Shown one piece after another: positions 32,210 to 43,688 of a stretch of 64,000 nucleotides of DNA. Under the pieces are notes generated by a model. That model did no database searches. It saw nothing but the letters and a program-made list of their open reading frames with translations, and had not been told where the DNA came from. The stretch is from Hysterangium stoloniferum (lineage: Eukaryota > Basidiomycota > Agaricomycetes > Hysterangiales > Hysterangiaceae), in contig WHVD01000121.1 in assembly GCA_015178975.1 (NCBI GenBank), positions 186,001 through 250,000 on the forward strand, in the 5' to 3' direction. The stretch's first letter is position 1. Each line of letters opens with the position of its first letter. A program made the position numbers and the translations under genes.

Positions 32210-34619
32210 TCAGAAATTAGAATATATACTAGATAAAATAATGATAGGACTTACTGAGTTCTGCATACTTATCAGCATTCCATCATTTGAAATGCAACAA
32301 TACGTATGGCCTGCTTCCTGTGGAATTTTGATGCATGGTGAGTAGGCTGCCACAGTATTTGACTCAGCAAATGCCCACTCACAACCATTGAAGTCTTCTA
32401 GACCATACCCTTCCATATATAATGGATGCCAGTCAAGTTGGCATAAATGGTGATGTGCATGGCCATGGAAAGATCCCACACAGAACCAACAGCCTGAAGA
32501 CCCTAACTTGGGACCAACAAGTGCACTTGTGTTTGCTGTGACTGAAAACCCATAGCTGAAGTCATACCCTAGTAGCAGGTTTACACCAAAAACATCAATT
32601 AACTTGTTAACAATAGTAAGGGGGTACTTCACTCTGTTTTGGAATGTAACATCATGAATCAAATATAACCATGTGGACTCACAACTCCCTACTCTTCATC
32701 ATGTCACACATGAGCAGTGCAGTACCATGATGACAGACTGCCAGGAATATCCTGGTCTTATCAAAGATTCCCCACATCTTTTTGACAGCATCATCAGCAA
32801 GATTTTTCCAGCATTCAACACACATATTGGACTTGTCAACACCATCAGTTGGTTGGCCACCTTCAGTAAGTATTTCAGGCTAAGTTGAGTCAAACCAAGT
32901 ATTACATCATGTTAAGTTCCAAAACAAAGGATCAGTTCTGAGGAAGTCCCATGGAGGTTTCCAGGACTTTATTCCAAACACACTTTCTTCTTCTGGGAAT
33001 GTCCCATGGAGTTCCCAGGTAATAACTCTGGGGAGTCTCTGGGGATATTAGTACAAGGAGTGTATTAGGATAATTACCAGAAGTTACTGCTGAGATGGAC
33101 TTGGCTTCAGCTTATGTGCTGTGCCTTCATACACTCATTCGGGTGTCCAAATTTCGCGCTGACAGAATGCATACAGGATGATGTAGATTCTAGAGTTCCC
33201 ATGGGAGTTCTAGGAATTGAGTGTTCAGACAGATAAGAGGACTAGAGACTGGATCAGGATGTCACTAGTTTTTGAGGGTGTAACTTGTTTGAGATTCAAA
33301 CTGGATTCTAAGTACATGAATATAGGAGACTTATATAGACTGTGAAATGTAATAATACCAAATCTGGTATTAATGAGGGGCAGAACTATTAAACATAAAA
33401 TGAAACAAGTATATACCAAACTAGGTATTAGGGAAGGAATGATATGGGAGTGGGGTCTGAAACATGATAGGTCATTGGACCATAATGGGAACAGGGCTCT
33501 GTTAGAGGGGTTCCAGGAGTCCAGTCAGAGTCTGGTGACTGGTCCATGAGATACAGAGTGTCGGGTGTATATCAGGTGGAGTTTGGAGTCTGGTAGAGTC
33601 TGACAACTGGTACATGAGACACATGACAGACCATTTGACCATAATGGGAGCAGGATTCTATGCTCTGTGAGAGGGGTTCTGGGAGTCTCATTGGAGTCTG
33701 GTGACTGGTCTGTGAGATACAGAGTGTTGGGTGTATATAGGGTGGAATCCAGAGTCTGGCAGGTTTTCTGGGTCATAACAGAAGGTGTCTAGTTGGGGAC
33801 AGACTGACAGAATGGGATGTGAGTCAAAGGGGATGTGAAGGATGAGGGTCACATTCTGGTGGATTCCAGATCTTGATACCGGTCTGGAAGGTGGTTCAGA
33901 ACCTAATATAATATCTGGATGATACTCTGTGGAGTTCCTGGGAACAGGTCTTGACACATCAGTGGAACACACTTACTGGAATATTTACCTTGGGCAACCT
34001 GCATTTTACCTCTGAACTGAACTTATCAACTTCTCCTGGTGTCAGGTAGAAACCATTGATACACTGGCACCCATCAGACTGCCCAAGTGATTCAATAGAG
34101 ATGACTTTGCCTATGCTATCCTTTTCAATACAGTCATGTCATGTACAATGATCAACATGACACCTATATATAAATGTATAAGCAAAGTTCAGAAATATGT
34201 TATACAACTTATGAAGGATTCCAATTGGTGTAATTCTCATAAAAATCCTCTGTGATTGCATTAAACTCCTGAGTATAGATTGAGTTCCAGCTGGAATCAT
34301 CTTTCTCTGCAGGCCTCAGATCTTGCCAACTATACTGGTCCTCAGATACTTCCCAATGATCATTCTGAGAGTTTCTGGGTATGGAATTCACCATATTCTG
34401 TATAGCCTTACAATCTGTGGATGTAGAATCTATGGCAGTTAATTGAAATGCAAAAAAAAGAATAGAGAACTTACTTGAAAGTAATGCAGCTCTTCTGGCA
34501 AGTCTCTCCCAGTGTGCTTGTATAATTTTATTTGGAACATGGATAACAGTGGCAGCAACAGACATGTTGCACTGATTTCTATTGACCATAGTACCCTTTA
34601 CCTTCCGAGAAATATGCAA
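32210..34619 (-). pseudogene. KDZ transposase (Kyakuja-Dileera-Zisupton), split by LTR B
   Basis: N-terminal exons lie at 34619-34209 with a 51-nt GTAAGT…CCATAG intron near 34440-34490. The next block at about 34165-34000 includes GCQCINGFYLTPGEVDKF and has an in-frame TGA. Right of the window's LTR insertion this stops; left of it the gene resumes with CVECWKNLADDAVKKMWGIF, FLAVCHHGTALL and, in 32662-32210, KYPLTIVNKLIDVFG, LLGYDFSYGF, FHGHAHHHLCQLDWHPLYME and LEDFNGCEW. These are hallmark motifs of the KDZ superfamily, with conserved Asp, Cys/His and Glu positions. Frame changes lie between the blocks (32670-32700). No CxC1/CxC2 cysteine cluster was identified with confidence. Confidence 0.85.
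32910..33956 (-). mobile_element. Solo LTR B, 1047 bp, inside the KDZ gene
   Basis: CATCA is duplicated exactly (32905-32909, 33957-33961). Read on the minus strand it starts TGTCAAGACCTGTTCC and ends GGAACTTAACA. It carries the AAGCTGAAGCCAAGTCC box at about 33098-33120 and an internal diverged duplication. Confidence 0.92.
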
Positions 34620-35866
34620 TCATGATTTAGTCATAGAAATCTATATGGCACAAAAGAAAGAGTTAGACAAAGAAGAGTTGGTGAAGTGATTTTGACAATG
34701 TCACCAATGATGAGCTTGAACAGAATGTGAGTGCTAAGTGCTGGAGTGTTTCCAAAAGTACAGGGTGTTTGTGGACATGTTGTGGGGGCAGCTGTCATGT
34801 CTGATAATACCTTTGTGAGTCCATAGGAATACATGAGGAAAAAAAAAAAATTTTATTCAAGACAGAATTATAAAATGGTATGATTTCCAGGAGAGGGAGA
34901 CATTATTTCTGGAAGAGGGAGACATTATTTCCAGGAGAGGGAGATATTATTTCCGGGAGAGGGAGACATTATTTCTGGGAGAGGGAAAAAATGGCTATCC
35001 TATCTAACTATAAAGTGAGCAGCACTAGTGTTCTGTGCCTAACTAGATATGGGTGCATGGGTACCACAGGTGTCAACATCGATCATGAGTAGAAACCATC
35101 AAAGTTGGCACTGAATTAATTGACCAGAGAAAAGCAAGACATACATGATAAGAGATCAACTATATCAACTATATATATATCACCTTTATAGTGAAGGACC
35201 TCTGTAGTAAAGAACCTCTGTAGTAAAGGAGCTTGGTGGGTCTGTGGGTGTTTTTGGATGCCATAAAGCCACCATTTTTAGTGCCATCTCGTGACTTTGA
35301 CACCAGTGTCCACCGGAGCACTGCTGGGCAGACCACCACCTTATCACTCACTGCAATCAGTTGTCTCCTAAGGTCGAACTTTGTCAGCTAAGGTAGAGGG
35401 GAAATGGACTGTAACAGTTTTGAGCTGACAAAAGCTCTCATCAGGGGGATACCCCTACCCCTACCATTTCCCCCTTCCAGAGTTATTGTTTAGGAGTCTA
35501 CTACTGAGCCTGAGAACCAAAGAGAGTGATAAGATAATGGATAATGGATTCATGCTGTCCTACACATGTAACAAAATCCTGAGAATCTTGAGACCCAATG
35601 GCAGGTAGTATACAGGTGGACGGGACACCTGTCAGGAGAGGGAGGCTTCAACCTGTGATCAGCAATCACAAAAGCTGACAGGTCATGGACTGAGGCCAGC
35701 AGGTTTCCCTGCTGGATCGTTTGTTGATGTCCATGCAGCAAGACAATGGTGGAAGGAAGAAACATTCCTATTACAAAAAATGTGGACTAACTTTGTTAAT
35801 GTCAATTTGCTAGCACTGTTTACAGCTTCACCACACAGGTTATTTCATACTTACCCTCTCCACATT
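34620..35866. other. Spacer with short repeats
   Basis: It holds the 24-bp array (34884-34987), a fragment of the DUF2235 upstream region (about 35055-35300, same orientation as 49560-49870, with small TAGTAAAGGACCTCT repeats) and otherwise nothing recognisable. Confidence 0.5.
34884..34987. repeat. 24-bp tandem repeat, about 4.5 units
   Basis: Units of GGAGAGGGAGACATTATTTC plus four bases, purine-rich on the plus strand, just downstream of an A-run at 34840-34850. Confidence 0.92.
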
Positions 35867-36640
35867 ATGAATTATGTTAGCAGCAAGGAGGAAGACCAGG
35901 ATGTTTTCCATTCTGATCCCTGGAAATGGAAGCATTGTTGTTGAACCCAGGTGGATAACATGGGTTTCAACCAGCCTGCCATTCTCTTGCATTCCACAGT
36001 TGGATTTCTTGGAGTATAGTGTTGTTGAGAAGTATGAGATGAAGGAAACCACATGAGTAATGAAAGTAATATGAAAGTTAATGGCATTGAGAAACTGAAA
36101 CTAAGTTCAACTGGAAAGCTTGTGGAATTTAGATGAACATTTCTTGGAGCCATACTGTAGTATCAGATTCCAGTCATATACAGGGATCCCAGGCTTGATG
36201 GGTTCACTCTCGAATTTGCAGCATATTTGAATCTTACTCATCATGGCTTGTACAATGAGGGACTGGTGCCTCATTGTTATGGCTGGCACAATTCACTTTC
36301 GAGATACAGGATGGTGCTGCAATTCAGGTGAGACACCACCCAAGTATGTGGGAAGATGACCTGCCACCACAAGCCCTACTTTTGGAGTATATTGAAGACA
36401 CAGTGCCCCTTTCTCCAGAGAATTATACCCCTCAGATGGCTCCCACTGTTATTGATGCTCTAGATTGAATCCATTCCGTTCGAATAATTCATCAGGCCCT
36501 GCAGATGCTAAACATACTCATTTGTCCCGATGGCATAATGATCCAGGTAAAATCATATTACTCATGCATATTCGAGAGTCTAACGCTTGACTTCAAAAGT
36601 GCTTATGCTTTTCCCCCTGAGTGATGGACTCCCAATGGGT
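35867..36640 (+). pseudogene. Protein-kinase-like pseudogene (decayed paralogue of 42728-43631)
   Basis: It follows the intact paralogue from its ATG (35867) through the HRD-loop region to the exon starting ATTGAC. Recognisable parts are ALLLEYIEDTVPLSPENYTP (36390-36440), the degraded catalytic loop IIHQALQMLNILICPDG (HRD Asp lost) and the last exon beginning near 36600. Many differences from the paralogue are CG to TG or CA (for example GACGCGGTG versus GACACAGTG), and several stops and shifts occur. It is CpG-depleted while the paralogue is not. Confidence 0.8.
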
Positions 36641-36697
36641 TGTATTTCACTCTTACTCTGAGATTTCACATTTGGTCAATCATAAATTAATTATAAG

Positions 36698-36961
36698 TTG
36701 GCCAGTGTTGACTTTCCATCTGGATCTGATACTTATTCTGATAGTATAATGGTCTTAAAACAGCCATGTGAACAGCGACGGTTGCTGCAACATCGTAACA
36801 ACCATTCAACTGCACATAATACCAATCAGATCATGACATTTGAGAGTTGGGCTATCAATTTAAAGTCATCTCCAGCCTGCTCCCCATTGAGGACATTCTA
36901 TGGTACACTTGTGCTGCTTTGTTTTCTCACCATTTTCTTTGTGGCTTTCTTTATCAAGTGA
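36698..36961 (+). CDS. Short ORF with one C-terminal membrane segment, unrecognised
   Basis: 87 codons with a hydrophilic N-terminal half and a C-terminal hydrophobic stretch LVLLCFLTIFFVAFFIK. No motif and no second copy were seen. The start shown is the first ATG-like position. It may be chance. Confidence 0.2.
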   Translation: MASVDFPSGSDTYSDSIMVLKQPCEQRRLLQHRNNHSTAHNTNQIMTFESWAINLKSSPACSPLRTFYGTLVLLCFLTIFFVAFFIK

Positions 36962-37404
36962 AACCACCTATACCGTATATTCTGGGTATGTTGAATCAAG
37001 TAGAAATATGTTCAGATTGACAAATCCATTCCAAAGTAATACATATGTATTTAGAGGTGCCAATGATATACATATGCATGGAATGGACTATCTAAAGGTA
37101 TCTATTTTTTAAAAGTATTAGTGTTTCAAACTACTAATTTTTTTTGTTGTCTACTCATGTCTGGAAAGATTCTTTAGTTTGTAATGTACAAGAGAGTTTA
37201 AAACTTTCAAAAAGTTTTAAAAACCAAATTATGTTTGAATCACATCCCAGATGTTTAAATGACCTTTAAAGTATATTAGAATTTGGTATACTTAATAGTT
37301 TTCAGATATTCTCCATGATTGAGACAATCTCTGATTACCAGAAAATCCTATGTTGCAGCCATTGTCAATGGTGTGAAGGAGTTGTTAAAAGTGTGGAAAA
37401 TGAA

Positions 37405-37479
37405 TGGCCAGACTGGGAATTGAACCCAGGGCTTCTGCATATACATATACCAAGGGTATTACCACTACACCACCTGACC
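37405..37479 (-). tRNA. tRNA-like gene or tRNA pseudogene
   Basis: 75 nt. The acceptor stem GGTCAGG pairs with TCTGGCC (two G-U pairs). The A-box TGGTGTAGTGG and B-box GGTTCAATTCC are both intact, the T stem CTGGG/CCCAG is perfect, the discriminator is A, and TTTT follows about 10 nt after the end. The anticodon arm does not fold into a normal 5-bp stem, so no anticodon can be assigned. It is either a degenerate tRNA or the head of a tRNA-derived repeat. Confidence 0.5.
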
Positions 37480-37658
37480 CTGAGAAACACTGCTAGAATT
37501 ACTCAGTCTAATAGGAGTGCATTGACAAATATGCAATCAAGATACAGTGAGGGACAAAACCCTTCCAATGATTTTTAGTTGTGTGAAGATTCTTGAATAA
37601 CTCAAGAACAACTGTAGATACATACCTGAAATTTGGTGGTTGGTTGGTCTATATGTTA

Positions 37659-39267
37659 CAGTGGCTCAAAAAACTGTCCCAATGTTTTCTCATTTTTGAA
37701 AGTTTAGTTTAGTATGGACCACTGACATAAGCAGAAAATCTAAGTAAATTATCAAAGGTACTATAGGATGATGGCTTAAAGGTAAGCCTTGGTTCATGTG
37801 ATTTGAATCAAAACCCATTAAATAATAAATAAAACAAAACAGCTACTCATTGGGACAGTTTTTTGACCCTTTATTTTTTGACCTGCATTCCTACTGTTCT
37901 ACATCAGTACAAGGCAGAGAAAGGCTGTGGGAACAATAAAACATGTCACATGACTTTATCTGTATTTTCTCGACAGGTTTAAAGTGGTTCAACTACATCC
38001 TGACTTCTTACCACCATCATGAGATCTATTTCTGCTGCTCAACACTCTTCTGTTGTCTCTCTCCTCAATGAAGGCTATTCCTATTGTTAAATCTAGGAAT
38101 GAACTGATCTAGGCAAGAGTACTGTGAATAGGATTAGTAGGGAAGTGCATGGGAACAAGGAGAACAATCCTGGGGCCATCCTTTCAAGCTTTCTGGTCAT
38201 GACAAACAGTCAATGATCTGTCAAATCAGCTCTGGACAGCTTGATAATGCAGTTCAGGCTACCCAATTCATTAATTCAATCATCTCCAACCCTGTCACTC
38301 TCCAAACAGTCAGAAATATTCTGAAGGAGAATGGTTTTTACTCAGCAACAAGGCAAAAGTGACCATTGCTCAAAGCCATTCATTGTCAGAAGTGGCTCAA
38401 ATTTGCCCAATATCATGAGAATTGGGCTGTGGAGGACTGGAAGAGGGTGTTATGGTCAGATGAGACCATGATTAACAGGATTGGGTCAGATGGAAAGTCA
38501 TATGTGTGGAAACAAAGAGGAGAGCCAGTGTCTGACATGACTACAACACCAATGGTCAAACATGGAGGAGGAAATAACCTCATGGTATGGGGTTGTATGG
38601 GTTGGAATGGGGTGGGAAAGCTCATAGATGTGCAGGGGAGGATGGATGCTGAACAATACTGTCAAATGTTGGAGCTGGGAGTAGTGGAAAGTTTTGAAAA
38701 GTTGGAAATGGAGGAGGCCAACTATTACTTTCAGCAGGACAATGATCCTAAACATACATCTTATCTCGGCAGGCAGCACAATGGTTTGAGGATGAGGAAA
38801 TTCAAGTACTATCCTTGCCTCCCCAATCCCCTGATCTTAACCCCATAGAACATCTTTGGGAATCCCTCAAATGCCAACTCCAAAAATATAACACATCACC
38901 CAAGGGAGTACATGAATTAGGAGAGAGTGGTGGAGGAGTGGAATACAATCCAACCAGAAGTCTGCCAAGATCTAATAGAAAGTATGCCTAGAAGGATCAG
39001 GGCAGTTATAAATGAAAAAGGGGGGAATACAAAGTACTAGAAAGTAAAATAATCATAGGTTAAAAAACTGTCCCAATGAGTATCTGTTTTGTTTTATTTA
39101 TTATTCAATGGGTTTTGATTCAAAACCCATGAACCAAGGCTTACCTTCAAGCCATGATCCTATAGTACCTTTGATAACTTACTTAGATTTTCTGCTTATG
39201 TCAGTAATCCATGCCAACCCAACCTTTCAAAAATGAGAAAACATTGGAACAGTTTTTTGAGCCACTG
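37659..39267 (+). mobile_element. Inner Tc1/mariner element, 1.61 kb
   Basis: It starts CAGTGGCTCAAAAAACTG after TA (37657-37658) and ends CAGTTTTTTGAGCCACTG before TA (39268-39269). The inverted repeats are about 205 bp, each bounded by inverted copies of the same 20-bp tip (inner tip at about 37853 and 39066). The element sits inside the outer one. Confidence 0.93.
38019..39040 (+). pseudogene. Transposase of the inner Tc1 element
   Basis: ATG at 38019 (MRSISAAQHSSVVSLLNEG), early stop, and frame breaks to about 38366. The catalytic core 38366-38770 carries VLWSDETMINRIGSDG (first Asp) and FQQDNDPKHTS (second Asp). A shift near 38770 leads to SPDLNPIEHLW (Glu) in another frame, and a further deletion near 38920 precedes the terminal TAG at 39038-39040. 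The pattern is DD34E. Confidence 0.88.
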
Positions 39268-39269
39268 TA

Positions 39270-39780
39270 TCACTGAGCCCCTCTCCTGCCCTTTTCCACA
39301 CCCACTTCCTCTTATCTGACCCCAAATGATTGATTTTTGTCTCATCTGACCAAACAACCCTCCTCCAATCATCCACAGTCCAGTCCTTGTGTACCAGAGC
39401 AAAGTCCATCCTTGCCTTCCTATGCCTCTTAGTGAGTAAAGGCCTTTTTCTCTTCACCACAGCCCTCATTCCAGCCTTCTTGAGTGCTCTATGAACAGTC
39501 GTCACTGAAATGGACTCTCCAGTCATATTTTGAAGGATTTTGGTGACCTCAGTGGCATGTTCTGCCTTACGAGAAGTGATTTGTTGGATAGAATAATGAA
39601 TATCTGAGGGTGAAAGCTTGCATGGACAGCCACCAGGTGCTTTGGCAAGTGATGGGCAATGGGTAAAGTGAATTCTGGATATAGTAGACAGACCTCTGCC
39701 AGTGATTGCAGAGATCTGAGAAGCAGACTTGCCCTTATTGAGCAAATATGGCTAACCTGAGCAGGAGTAAGAGCTTTCAT
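39270..39780 (-). pseudogene. Transposase N-terminal half of the outer Tc1 element
   Basis: ATG at 39780 (MKALTPAQVSHI), one shift near 39745, then an open 160-codon frame: the HTH (SASQISAITGRGLSTISRI) and first catalytic block VVWSDETKINHLGSDKRK. It ends abruptly in the inverted repeat of the inner element. It is relatively well preserved and similar to the transposase at 21301-22325. Confidence 0.9.
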
Positions 39781-40074
39781 GGTGTAGAATGTTGAGTTGT
39801 GGAGATGTTGTTGAACTAGAAAGTGAACAGCTATATATATATCTAATTTTGACAGGTCACATGATTAAACAAAACCCTTCCAATGTGATTTTATTATTAT
39901 TTTATTTATAGTGTGGGAAATACCAATGATTATGTCATAATGTTTTAAGGGCATATAGACAACATATAGACCTAACCAACCACCAAATTTCAGGTCTGTA
40001 TCTACAGTGGTTCTTGAGTTATTCTAGAATATTTACACAACTAAAAATCATTGGAAGGGTTTTGTCCCTCACTG

Positions 40075-42727
40075 TAGTCATGAAGGAAATACTGCCATGT
40101 ATCCTTATGCAGAGTTGATAAGACTTTTGGAGCTGAGAGGTATCATTGGGACAGACATTAATGCATGGGTTCATGTTTGGGCTGCAAAGCTGGTGGACAA
40201 AGCACAGTGTGTGGCAAATGGAGGCTGTCATCAGGATGGGACTCAGTGGTCCAATGAGAAAGAGACTGGGATGTCCAAGGTAGTAGCAATTGAGACCTTG
40301 TGGAGAGTCAATGGCTCACTGCTAGGAGAAAGTGCAAGGGATGAGCAGTCTTCGAGCTGGCACAGGAGCAGTGTCCTGTGCAGCAGTAGGTCCAACTTGA
40401 TGGATTAATATGATGCAGGAACAATATCATGTGCAGTAGTTAGGGTCCAACTCAGTGGATATGCAAGGGGCAAAAGAAGCTGGGAGGTGGAAGCTGGTGT
40501 GACAGACTCAACAGGGAGGAGCAGACTCAAAGGCAGAACAAGCTCAGTACAGTGAATATTAGGGTGTAATGGTGTGAAGCAACAAGACCACTGATTCACT
40601 CCATAATAAAGCAGGTGACGGTATGCAGCACTTGAAAGACATGCCAGGGTGGATAAGGCACAAACAACCTAGAACATCATGCCTGCAGCAAATTTAAAAA
40701 GTGTGCATTTGAAGATATTACAAGTGTGAGATGAAGTAGCACTGCCGGTGGACTTGTTCCCTATGGCTCAGAGGCCTGTCGAAAGGAAAAGAGCAGATGC
40801 AGAAACTGCAAGCATGCTGTGTGGAATAACATAGACAAGAGACAAAGAGTCCTACTGGCGAACAAAGACCGTGGTGGCGCTTACATAGATGTTGTTCACC
40901 AAACCGTAGTGAAGAGAAAGACAAGGCAACTCCTCAACCCATGCAAGCAGCAAAGCGAGATGAATTATTATGGTCTGGGCATAGTAATACGGTTCGGGAG
41001 AGGTGCGAAGAATGTTCATGTGATCGCAGAATGGACAACTATGGGGGTATATGTATTACTCAGGGTACAGCAATACAACCACAATGACTCACTCATCCTC
41101 AGAATGTCATTTGTTAAGGAGGATTTCTACAATATGTTGGATGCATCAGGAAAGTGGAAAGATCAGTAAGTATGCCATCTAGGAGAGCTAGCTAGCTCGG
41201 CTAGACACACTACTTTCGCGTAATCCCTATTTACTAGTCGGAATAAAAGCTTACTATCGATCTAGGGAGGCTAGGGAGTCTACATAATGGGTGTAGACAT
41301 TCCCAAATCCCTGATGCGGCATCTGGAGTGTCCAATCAACTATACGTTAGACATCATTTCCAATCCCCTCTCGTACATTATCCTCAAACACTAGATATGC
41401 AACGTTGAAGGGAATCCAGAAGCCTGGCAAGATTTTATCAAGGCGTTGGGATGCAACACGGTAGCCGGGATACTGAATAACGGGTATCTGGGTTGACCTT
41501 GGTGGGTAAGATAGTTGTCCGACGATTTATATATCCGGAGGCTACCGTAGACGATATCGAGCCCAACCCCATTTTCCAGCAAACGCTGAATCAGGAGGTG
41601 TGAGTAAGCTGTTCATCAACCGTGCACCAAAACTCATATTCGTCGTGTTCGATGTTGTCCTTAACCTTTACTGAGTGAAAATATCTGTCTTATCTTCACG
41701 ATACCACGAACCAATGCTAGGGTTGCCTAGACTAATACATTATTACCACGATATCCTAAGTCCTTTAAGTTACCTCCACTCATGATGTCAGTGCAACCTG
41801 ACTACTCAGATGTCTTCAACCTATTTCATGGGAGACCCATCCTTCAACGTGGTCACAGTGACAAAGTAAAATACGGCTGAAAAAATCGGTGGACACGTCA
41901 GCAACCTACTGAACCGGCACCAGATGATCGCAAGTCCAACAACCAATTATCACTGCCTGCCATACATATACTGAGGTCTTATGCAGCTATATTTATTGCT
42001 GCTGGAGTATGAATAAATCTTATTAGCGCAGTTGATTAGTGAATGCTTGGGGGGCAACGACCTTCCATTTCTGATTTTATCTTTTGAGGGCTATATTGGG
42101 ACATTGAGGAGCCCTGTTGTTGTCTTGATCTGGATACTAAGTAGAACGTGTTATACTATCCATCATTATATCTGAATGATTACACCATAACAGCCGACCA
42201 GGACAGGAAGATTGTAACACCTTTTTGTTGTGTATCAAATACAGACGCGTTTTAATCGCCCCCAATCAATAATGCAAGACGACATTTTTGGCATCAACGA
42301 ACGGTGGCATCTATTTAAACGAAGAGAGTCACAAGTTGTGAACCTGCGATCAATTGGTTTAAATGTGCAAGTGCTGCTTCATGCACCTTGTGATCAGACA
42401 CCAGAACTTGCGCTGAGAAGCAAGCGAGAGAGAATTGAAGTTGATATATGGACATGATAATAGTACCTAGACTGACTGACGACGCATAGGAACTCTGAAC
42501 GCACATAAGATTTGAAAATGGATTGGCGATGTAGAAATGCAACAAAACAGCCAGCAAACAAGGCAGACAGGGAGTATATGAGGTATCTTGAGAAACTAGT
42601 GGGAGACGGCTTCAAATTGACAGTTTGATATTATATTAAAATATCAAGATTTATTATGTTCAATTAAACTCTTTTTGCGATGTCGCAGAAATCGTCGGTG
42701 TTCGCGTGGCTGTAGGCAGTCACCGTT
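40075..42727. other. Low-repeat stretch without recognised gene
   Basis: 40077-41170 holds open but unrecognised frames (40097-40408, 40819-41169 from a GTG). From about 41200 the CpG content is visibly higher than in the repeats, suggesting less decayed or unique DNA, but no domain, intron-linked ORF or RNA gene could be identified. GAGCGCGCGCTC at about 42766 just follows it. Confidence 0.4.
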
Positions 42728-43631
42728 TTATACACTATTAGAATGAATTTCAGACCGAGATGGAGAGCGCGCGCTCACCATATGATAATACATGGTCGTC
42801 CAAATTAACGACATCTCGTAACGACACCGATATATGAACCATTGCGAGTCCATCACTTCAGACGGGAAAGTATAAGCAGTCTCAAAGTCAATCTTAAAAC
42901 ATCGTCAGACTCTCGAACGTTAATGAGAAAGTGCTTTTACCCAGAACGTATTGCCATCAGGGCGTACGACTATGTTTCGTATCTCAGGGTCCCGATGAAT
43001 TATTCCAAAGGACTGGATCCGTTGGAGAGCATCAACCACAGCAGGAGCCATCTGAGGGGTATAATTCTCTGCAGAAAGGGGCACCGCGTCTTCAAGATAC
43101 TCCAGAAGTAGGGCCCGAGGTGCCACCTCGTCTTCCCAAATAAATGGCACATACGGATGGCGTTCTGACAGAACGACGGGATCATCCGAAGCAAAATCAT
43201 ACCAGCCATAACAATGAGGCACCAGTCCCTCATCGCAAAGGCCAAAGTGAGTAAGATTCGAATATGCTACAAGTTCGCGAATGAATCCATCAAGCCTGGT
43301 ATCCCTGTATCTGGATGCGTCCTGATACTATGAATGAAGAAAATTTTCATCTGAGTTCCACGACATTTCCAGTTGAACTTACCACTTTCAAAATGGCCAA
43401 TTTCTCGATGCCATTAACTTTCGTATATACCTTCATTACTTCTGTGCTGTCGTTCGTCGAATCAAACGTCTCAATAACGCTGTACTCCAAAGAATCCAAC
43501 TGTGGAATGCAAGGGAATTGGGGAGTCACTAAGACCCAATTGATCCACTCGCCCTGAATAACCTCCTCCCATTTCCAAGGATTAGAACGGAGAAACTCCG
43601 TGTCTTCCTCCTCGCCACTTGAGTTAGACAT
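42728..43631 (-). CDS. Small protein-kinase-like protein, three exons, apparently intact
   Basis: Exons 43631-43362, 43327-42941 and 42892-42728 join in frame to 273 codons plus TAA (introns 34 and 48 nt; the 34-nt one is unusually short, so that junction is tentative). Features in order: N-lobe IEKLAILKVV (candidate ATP-binding Lys), FIRELVAYSNL (candidate helix-C Glu), hinge region ALLLEYLEDAVPLS, catalytic loop IIHRDPEIRNIVV (HRD…N) and IDFETAY in the DFG position (Asp kept, Gly replaced by Glu). Glycine-rich loop not obvious. This resembles the compact fungal kinase-like proteins common in agaricomycetes. The substrate is unknown. A decayed paralogue lies at 35867-36640. Confidence 0.75.
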
Positions 43632-43688
43632 AATTGAAAATGTGGTGCAAGTATAGAATGATCGTTGTGGTGTTTGGTGATAGGTGCT

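Larger units (their letters stand above)
37545..40074 (-). mobile_element. Outer Tc1/mariner element, interrupted and internally deleted
   Basis: The left end CAGTGAGGGACAAAACCC starts after TA at 37543-37544. The right end is its complement (…CCCTCACTG) before TA at 40075-40076. The right inverted repeat is about 200 bp and is itself bounded by an inverted copy of its tip (ACAAAACCCTTCCAATG at about 39868). The left arm is cut after 114 bp by the inner element. The 3' half of its transposase is missing. Confidence 0.9.

Noticed and set aside
35400-35480. Possible hairpin terminator around TCAGCTAAGG and CTACCCCTACC
   Set aside because: Only a few base pairs and not linked to any gene.
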